Assembly (NCBI GenBank): GCA_033980235.1
Contig: CM067077.1
Coordinates: forward strand, 7,372,602 to 7,436,601
Source of the DNA: Diadema setosum
Taxonomy: Eukaryota > Echinodermata > Echinoidea > Diadematoida > Diadematidae
Length of the DNA stretch: 64,000 nucleotides
Direction: 5' to 3'
Positions 49,601 to 59,366 of this stretch are shown here, in pieces. How positions within the stretch are numbered: the stretch's first letter is position 1; the number at the start of each line of letters is the position of its first letter. Position numbers and translations under genes: made by a program. Under the pieces are notes generated by a model that worked only from the letters and a program-made list of their open reading frames with translations, did not search any database and had not been told where the DNA came from.

Positions 49601-52600
49601 TTTGACTCGTGACCTTTACTGTACTGGCTTCCTCATTTGTAGTTCCTTCTTCTACAGTAGATAAAGGTACACTAGTTACCTCTTTCAGTGTGGTTCCAAC
49701 ACTTGCAGTCTGCTGAGAAGTATACTCATCGACGGTGGTACCTTCCTCGGTTGCCTGTGATGAGGGCAGATTTGTTGATTCCGTTGAGGCAATTCTTTCA
49801 CTTGTCGCATGAACGGTAGTAACTTCGTTGGCAGCAGATGTGGCTTCATCGGTGGAAGACATCCATTGACTCGTTGATTCTTGTGATATTGTCCTTTCAC
49901 TTGACACTTGTTTGGATGTATATTCATCGGTTATTGTGGCTTCTTCCGTTGTAATCGATGTTACTTTGTTGGTTGACTCTTCCGTTGTTCCCATTGGGCT
50001 TGTAGCTTTCACTGAAGTAAGGTCACCAATCGTGGTTCTCTCCTGGACGGTAGATGGTTCCATGGAAGATGATTCTGGCGATGTCCAGCTTTCACCTGCA
50101 GTTAGTGCAGACGTGATTACGTTGGTATTGGTTTGGAGTTCAAAAGTAGTAGCTTCTTTGGTATGGCTCGAAGTACCACTGGTTGATTCTTCCTTGGTCG
50201 TCATTTGACTCGTGACCTTTACTGTACTGGCTTCCTCATTTGTAGTTCCTTCTTCTACAGTAGATAAAGGTACACTAGTTACCTCTTTCAGTGTGGTTCC
50301 AACACTTGCAGTCTCCTGAGAGGTATACTGATCGACGGTGGTACCTTCCTCGGTTGCCTGTGATGAGGGCAGATTTGTTGATTCCGTTGAGGCAATTCTT
50401 TCACTTGTCGCATGAACGGTAGTAACTTCGTTGGCAGCAGATGTGGCTTCCTCGGTGGAAGACATCCATTGACTCGTTGATTCTTGTGATATTGTCCTTT
50501 CACTTGACACTTCTTTGGATGTATATTCATCGGTTATTGTGGCTTCTTCCGTTGTAATCGATGTTACTTTATTGGTTGACTCTTCCGTTGTGTCCATTGG
50601 GCTTGTAGCTTTCACTGAAGTAAGGTCACCAATCGTGGTTCTCTCCTTGACGGTAGATGGTTCCATGGAAGATGATTTTGGCGATGTCCAGCTTTCACTT
50701 GCAGTTTGTGCAGACGTGATTACGTTGGTATTGGTTTGGAGTTCAAAAGTAGTAGCTTCTTTGGTATGGCTCGAAGTACCACTGGTGGATTCTTCCTTGG
50801 TCGTCATTTGACTCGTGACCTTTACTGTACTGGCTTCCTCATCTGTAGTTCCTTCTTCTACAGTAGATAAAGTTACACTAGTTACCTCTTTCAGTGTGGT
50901 TCCAACACTTGCAGTCTCCTGAGAGGTATACTCATCGACGGTGGTACCTTCCTCGGTTGCCTGTGATGAGGGCAGATTTGTTGATTCCGTTGAAGCAATT
51001 CTTTCACTTGTCGCATGAACGGTAGTAACTTCGTTGGCAGCAGATGTGGCTTCATCGGTGGAAGACATCCATTGACTCGTTGATTCTTGTGATATTGTCC
51101 TTTCACTTGACACTGGTTTGGATGTATATTCATCGGTTATTGTGGCTTCTTCCGTTGTAATCGATGTTACTTTATTGGTTGACTCTTCCGTTGTGTCCAT
51201 TGGGCTTGTAGCTTTCACTGAAGTAAGGTCAGCAATCGTAGTTCTCTCCTTGACGGTAGATGGTTCCATGGAGGATGATTCTGGCGATGTCCAGCTTTCA
51301 CTTGCAGTTTGTGCAGACGTGATTACGTTGGTATTGGTTTGGAGTTCAAAAGTAGTAGCTTCTTTGGTATGGCTCGAAGTACCACTGGTTGCTTCTTCCT
51401 TGGTCGTCATTTGACTCGTGACCTTTACTGTACTGGCTTCCTCATTTGTAGTTCCTTCTTCTACAGTAGATAAAGGTACACTAGTTACTTCTTTCAGTGT
51501 GGTTCCAACACTTGCAGTCTCCTGAGAAGTATACTCATCGACGGTGGTACCTTCCTCGGTTGCCTGTGATGAGGGCAGATTTGTTGATTCCGTTGAGGCA
51601 ATTCTTTCACTTGTCGCATGAACGGTAGTAACTTCGTTCGCAGAAGATGTGGCTTCTTCGGTGGAAGACATCCATTGACTCGTTGATTCTTGTGATATTG
51701 TCCTTTCACTTGACACTGGTTTGGATGTATATTCATCGGTTATTGTGGCTTCTTCCGTTGTAATCGATGTTACTTTATTGGTTGACTCTTCCGTTGTGTC
51801 CATTGGGCTTGTAGCTTTCACTGAAGTAAGGTCAGCAATTGTGGTTCTCTCCTTGACGGTAGATGGTTCCAAGGAAGATAATTCTGGCGATGTCCAGCTT
51901 TCACTTGCAGTTTGTGCAGACGTGATTCCGTTGGTATTGGTTTGGAGTTCAAAAGTAGTAGCTTCTTTGGTATGGCTCGAAGTACCACTAGTTGATTCCT
52001 CCTCGGTCGTCGTTTGACTCGTGACCTTTACTGTACTGGCTTCCTCATTTGTAGTTCCTTCTTCTACAGTAGATAAGGGTACACTAGTGACTTCTCTCAG
52101 TGTGGTTCCAACACTTGCAGTCTCCTGAGAAGTATACTCATCGACGGTGGTACCTTCCTCGGTTGCCTGTGATGAGGGCAGATTTGCTGATTCCGTTGAG
52201 GCAATTCTTTCACTTGTCGCATGAACGGTAGTAACTTCGTTGGCAGAAGATGTGCCTTCTTCGGTGGAAGACATCCATTGACTCGTTGATTCTTGTGATA
52301 TTGTCCTTTCACTTGACACTGGTTTGGATGTATATCCATCGGTTATAGTGGCTTCTTCCGTTGTAATCGATGTTACTTTGTTGGTTGACTCTTCCGTTGT
52401 TCCTATTGGGCTTGTAGCTTTCACTGAAGTAAGGTCACCAATCGTGGTTCTCTCCTTGACGGTAGATGGTTCCATGGAAGATGATTCTGGCGATGTCCAG
52501 CTTTCACTTGCAGTTTGTGCAGACGTGATTACGTTGGTATTGGTTTGGAGTTCAAAAGTAGTAGCTTCTTTGGTATGGCTCGAAGTACCACTGGTGGATT

Positions 52601-55600
52601 CTTCCTTGGTCGTCATTTGACTCGTGACCTTTACTGTACTGGCTTCCTCATTTGTAGTTCTTTCTTCTACAGTAGATAAAGGTACACTAGTTACCTCTTT
52701 CAGTGTGGTTCCAACACTTGCAGTCTCCTGAGAGGTATACTCATCGACGGTGGTACCTTCCTCGGTTGCCTGTGATGAGGGCAGATTTGTTGATTCCGTT
52801 GAGGCAATTCTTTCACTTGTCGCATGAACGGTAGTAACTTCGTTGGCAGCAGATGTGGCTTCATCGGTGGAAGACATCCATTGACTCGTTGATTCTTGTG
52901 ATATTGTCCTTTCACTTGACACTGGTTTGGATGTATATTCATCGGTTATTGTGGCTTCTTCCGTTGTAATCGATGTTACTTTATTGGTTGACTCTTCCGT
53001 TGTGTCCATTGGGCATGTAGCTTTCACTGAAGTAAGGTCAGCAATCGTAGTTCTCTCCTTGACGGTAGATGGTTCCATGGAGGATGATTCTGGCGATGTC
53101 CAGCTTTCACTTGCAGTTTGTGCAGACGTGATTACGTTGGTATTGGTTTGGAGTTCAAAAGTAGTAGCTTCTTTGGTATGGCTCGAAGTACCACTGGTTG
53201 CTTCTTCCTTGGTCGTCATTTGACTCGTGACCTTTACTGTACTGGCTTCCTCATTTGTAGTTCCTTCTTCTACAGTAGATAAAGGTACACTAGTTACTTC
53301 TTTCAGTGTGGTTCCAACACTTGCAGTCTCCTGAGAAGTATACTCATCGACGGTGGTACCTTCCTCGGTTGCCTGTGATGAGGGCAGATTTGTTGATTCC
53401 GTTGAGGCAATTCTTTCACTTGTCGCATGAACGGTAGTAACTTCGTTCGCAGAAGATGTGGCTTCTTCGGTGGAAGACATCCATTGACTCGTTGATTCTT
53501 GTGATATTGTCCTTTCACTTGACACTGGTTTGGATGTATATTCATCGGTTATTGTGGCTTCTTCCGTTGTAATCGATGTTACTTTATTGGTTGACTCTTC
53601 CGTTGTGTCCATTGGGCTTGTAGCTTTCACTGAAGTAAGGTCAGCAATTGTGGTTCTCTCCTTGACGGTAGATGGTTCCAAGGAAGATAATTCTGGCGAT
53701 ATCCAGCTTTCACTTGCAGTTTGTGCAGACGTGATTAGGTTGGTATTGGTTTGGAGTTCAAAAGTAGTAGCTTCTTTGGTATGGCTCGAAGTACCACTGG
53801 TTGATTCTTCCTTGGTCGTCATTTGACTCGTGACCTTTACTGTACTGGCTTCCTCATTTGTAGTTCCTTCTTCTACAGTAGATAAAGGTACACTAGTTAC
53901 TTCTTTCAGTGTGGTTCCAACACTTGCAGTCTCCTGAGAGGTATACTCATCGACGGTGGTACCTTCCTCGGTTGCCTGTGATGAGGGCAGATTTGTTGAT
54001 TCCGTTGAGGCAATTCTTTCACTTGTCGCATGAACGGTAGTAACTTCGTTGGCAGCAGATGTGGCTTCCTCGGTGGAAGACATCCATTGACTCGTTGATT
54101 CTTGTGATATTGTCCTTTCACTTGACACTGGTTTGGATGTATATTCATCGGTTATTGTGGCTCCTTTCGTTGTAATCGATGTTACTTTATAGGTTGACTC
54201 TTCCGTTGTGTCCATTGGGCTTGTAGCTTTCACTGAAGTAAGGTCAGCAATCGTGGTTCTCTCCTTGACGGTAGATGGTTCCATGGAGGATGATTCTGGC
54301 GATGTCCAGCTTTCACTTGCAGTTTGTGCAGACGTGATTTCGTTGGTATTGGTTTGGAGTTTAAAAGTAGTAGCTTCTTTGGTATGGCTCGAAGTACCAC
54401 TGGTTGCTTCTCCCCTGGTCGTCATTTGACTTGTGACCTTTTCTGTACTTGCTTCCTCGTTTGTAGTAACTTCTTCTACAGTAGATAATGGTACACTAGT
54501 GACCTCTTTCAGTGTGGTTCCAACACTTGCAGTCTCCTGAGAAGTATACTCATCGACGGTGGTACCTTCCTCGGTTGCCTGTGATGAGGGCAGATTCGTT
54601 GATTCCGTTGAGGCAATTCTTTCACTTGTCGCATGAACTGTAGTAACTTCGATGGCAGAAGATGTGGTTTCCTCGGTGGAAGAAATCCATTGACTCGTTG
54701 ATTCTTGTGATATTGTCCTTTCACTAGACACTGGTTTGGATGCATATTCATCGGTTATTGTGGCTTCTTCCGTTGTAATCGATGTTACTTTATTGGTTGA
54801 CTCTTCCGTTGTTCCCATTGGGCTTGTAGCTTTCACTGAAGTAAGGTCAGCAATCGTGGTTCTCTCCATGACGGTAGATGGTTCCATGGAAGATGATTCT
54901 GGCGATGTCCAGCTTTTACTTGCAGTTTGTGCAGACGTGATTTCGTTGGTATTGGTTTGGAGTTCAAAAGTAGTAGCTTCTTTGGTATGGCTCGAAGTAC
55001 CACTGGTTGCTTCTCCCCTGGTCGTCATTTGACTCGTGACCTTTACTGTACTGGCTTCCTCGTTTGTAGTACGTTCTTCTACAGTAGATAAAGGTACACT
55101 AGTTACTTCTTTCAGTGTGGTTCCAACACTTGCAGTCTCCTGAGAAGTATACTCATCGACGGTGGTACCTTCCTCGGTTGCCTGTGATGAGGGCAGTTTT
55201 GTTGATTCCGTTGAGGCAATTCTTTCACTTGTCGCATGAACGGTAGTAACTTCGTTGGCAGCAGATGTGGCTTTCTCGGTGGAAGACATCCATTGACTCG
55301 TTGATTCTTGTGATATTGTCCTTTCACTTGACACTGGTTTGGATGTATATTCATCGGTTATTGTGGCTTCTTCCGTTGTAATCGATGTTACTTTGTTGGT
55401 TGACTCTTCCGTTGTGTCCATTGGGCTTGTAGCTTTCACTGAAGTAAGGTCAGCAATCGTGGTTCTATCCTTGCCGGTAGATGGTTCCATGGAAGATGAT
55501 TCTGGCGATGTCCAGCTTTCACTTGCAGTTTGTGCAGACGTGATTTCGTTGGTATTGGTTTGGAGTTCAAAAGTAGTAGCTTCTTTGGTAGGGCTCGAAA

Positions 55601-58600
55601 TACCACTGGTTGCTTCTTTCTTGGTCGTCATTTGACTCGTGACCTTTACTGTACTTTCTTCCTCGTTTGTAGTTCCTTCTTCTACAGTAGATAAAGGTAC
55701 ACTTGTGACTTCTTTCAGTGTGGTTCCAACACTTGCAGTCTCCTGAGAAGTATACTCATCGACGGTGGTACCTTCCTCGGTTGCTTGTGATGAGGGCAGA
55801 TTTGTTGATTCCGTTGAGGCAATTCTTTCACTTGTCGCATGAACGGTAGTAACTTCGTTGGCAGAAGATGTGGCTTCTTCGGTGGAAGACATCCATTGAC
55901 TCGTTGATTCTTGTGATATTGTCCTTTCACTTGACACTGCTTTCGATGTATATTCATCGGTTATTGTGGCTTCTTCCATTGTAATCGATGTTACTTTGTT
56001 GGTTGACTCTTCCGTTGTTCCCATTGGGCTTGTAGCTTTCACTGAAGTAAGGTCAGCAATCGTGGTTCTCTCTTTGACGGTAGATGGTTCCATGGAAGAT
56101 GATTCTGGCGATGTCCAGCTTTCACTTGCAGTTTGTGCAGACGTGATCTCGTTGGTATTGGTTTGAAGTTCAAAAGTAGTAGCTTCTTTGGTAGGGCTCG
56201 AAATACCACTGGTTGCTTCTTCCTTGGTCGTCATTTGACTCGTTACCTTTACTGTACTGTATTCCTCGTTTGTACTTCCTTCTTCTATAGTAGATGAAGG
56301 TACACTAGTTACTTCTTTCAGTGTGGTTCCAACACTTGCAGTCTCCTGAGAAGTATACTCATCGACAGTGGTACCTTCCTCGCTTGCCTGTGATGAGGGC
56401 AGATTTGTTGATTCCGTTGAGGCAATTCTTTCACTTGTCGCATGAACGGTAGTAACTTCGTTGGCAGAAGATGTGGCTTCTTCGGTGGAAGACATCCATT
56501 GACTCGTTGATTCTTGTGATATTGTCCTTTCACTTGACACTGGTTTGGATGTATATTTATCGGTTATTGAGGCTTTTTCCGTTGTAATCGATGATACTTT
56601 GTTGGTTGACTCTTCCGTTGTTCCTATTGGGCTTGTAGCTTTCACTGAAGTAAGGTCACCAATCGTGGTTCTCTCCTTGACGGTAGATGGTTCCATTGAA
56701 GATGATTCTGGCGATGTCCAGCTTTCACTTGCAGTTTGTGAAGACGTGACTTCGTTTGTATTGGTTTGGAGTTCAAAAGTAGTAGCTTCTTTGGTAGGGC
56801 TCGAAGTACCACTGGTTGCTTCTCTCCTGGTTGTCATTTGACTCGTGATCTTTACTGTACTTGCTTCCTCGTTTGTAGTACCTTCTTCTACAGTAGATAA
56901 AGGTACACTAGTGACTTCTTTCAGTGTGGTTCCAGCACTTGCAGTCTCCTGAGAAGTATACTCATCGACGGTGGTACCTTCCTCGGTTGCCTTTGATGAG
57001 GGCAGTTTTGTTGATTCCGTTGAGGCAATTCTTTCACTTGTCGCATGAACGGTAGTAACTTCGTTGGCAGAAGATGTGGCTTCCTCGGTGGAAGAAATCC
57101 ATTGACTCGTTGATTCTTGTGATATTGTCCTTTCACTAGACACTGGTTTGGATGCATATTTATCGGTTATTGTGGCTTCTTCCTTTGTAATCGATGTTAC
57201 TTTGTTGGTTGACTCTTCGGTTGTTCCCATTGGGCTTGTAGCTTTCACTGAAGTAAGGTCAGTAATCGTGGTTCTCTCCTTGAGGGTAGATGGCTCCATG
57301 GAAGATGATTCTGGCGATGTCCAGCTTTCACTTGCAGTTTGTGCAGACGTGACTTCGTTTGTAGATGTTCCTTTGTCATCCGTAGTTTTGCTTGTTTTTA
57401 TTTCGTTTGTGGTTATCACTGAAGTGAATTCTTCACTTATAGGAGATGAAGACGTTGTGGTCTCTTCAGGCAATGTGTTTTTGGTAGTGGTTGTATGCAC
57501 CGGTATATCTGATGATACCAGTTCGGTTGAGTCCCTAACTGTTGACACCGGACTTATTGCCATACCTGTTGTCTGTTCGTGACCTGATGTTGCTTCGTGA
57601 GTTGTTGAATATACCGTGGAAAGGCGGCTCGTATGAGTCGTAACGATCGTTGACTTTTCTTGGAATGTAGTTTCACCGGGAGAAGTGGCTCTTAATTCCA
57701 TATCAGTAGTAGCGGATGCGCCATGTGTGCTTGTGGCTGACAAAGATACATTTGTTGTCGATAGTGATGTTGCAGGTTTCGTTGTGCTCTCTGATGTCTT
57801 TGATTCGGTAGTCGTCTGCGGTATTGTGGTACTCGGTAATTCAGCACTAGTGTGGTTCCACACTTTGGAGACAAGGGAAAATCTTACTTTCATGTAAGCT
57901 AAAATGACAATATTAATGATATACAACTGTATAACTACATATGCACATGTATCAATCTTTCCTGCTATGCATATCTTAAAAGCTATATTCCACTACAAAA
58001 GTCAAATTTAAATTGCCATTAGTTACCTCTTTCTTAAACAAATCTTTAAAGTTTTAATAATTTCGCGAAAGTCTAAAAAAAAGCTGTAAAGGCATTGTAT
58101 TTCAAATCTACAAACCAAACTTACTTGTAATCAATTCATCTATTTCATCTGTAAATATCTTATGTTTCATTATGGTAAAGCGGATTCAGGCTATACAATT
58201 TGAGTGTATATGTGTGTGTGGTTGGTGAAGTCAGCAGGGAAATGAAAATGCCATTAATTTTACCTGTTGTACTCACGATCACTTCAATAGTGCATTCAAA
58301 GCCAGCTGGTGTTTCTCGGCAGACTTGCTCACTTGTGCACATTCCGAAACACGGATCTTTTAAGTAAAAAACAAAAAAACAAAAGAGAGAAGAAGACACA
58401 TTGTATCACATAATTTCTGCATCTCAGCTGAATACTAGAGAGAATAAGTGAGGAAGTTTTTCATTGCTCCTCTATTCTCTTCAGAAGAACCAAACTTCAG
58501 GTTTCAATCATTTCTCTTTAGATAATGAGAAACCTGTTATAAGATATAAAAGAGCATATAATTCCTATTCAACGTTTCAACGTTTATTTGACGAAAATGG

Positions 58601-59327
58601 GTTTTAAAATGGCTGAGATATCCAAAGCAGAGCAATCCTAATACATATAAAAAAATGGGTCTTACGATCACTTTGTTTTGCTTTGTTTGGGGATTTCTCA
58701 GCCATTTCAAAGCCAAATTTTCATCAAACAAACGTTGAATTCCTCTAAGAATGCTGGCAGGCTCTGTGCTGTTTTATAAGTAGTTCCTTGGTATCTCGCA
58801 TAAAGTTAAAAGCCCAATTTTCATCTTCACCAATAATATACCATCCCTTGAAAGTATTTTGTGTGTGTGGGTGTGTGTCCGTTTCACATTCGAGGAATAA
58901 TGTTTAAAAGCTCTTAACATTGCCAATCAGGCGTATCCATTACCTATCTGTCAACAAAATGCTTCTATGTTGCGATGTGACGGTGACATCAAATTGCCTT
59001 ATCAAAGCTTAATAATGTTATAAAAATATTCCAGTAATCAATTCAATATTTGTTAACATTAAAAGTGCTTGCTTTCTCTCGTTTTTGAGACTTGATCACA
59101 GAAGAACAGGTTTTTGTATTTAAAGTATTTCCTCTATCAAAAAAAAAAAACCCAACTCGGATTTTAAATGAAATACATGTACAAAACTTGATAGATATGT
59201 CAAATTAAAAGTCTTTTTTTATTGGCAATTTAAGCGTGGAGTATGCAAGTTTCGATTTTTCGTCGCTAATAAGAGGAACGGATCTTCCGATGCTACATCA
59301 TTCATATGTATATATATATATCTATAC

Positions 59328-59366
<39 letters not shown>

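Noticed and set aside
46353..57582. Open frames of about 98 codons on the plus strand and about 80 codons in another minus frame, recurring every 603 bp
   Set aside because: They are shadows of the in-frame tandem repeat; they lack splice or domain support and vary exactly as the main frame does.
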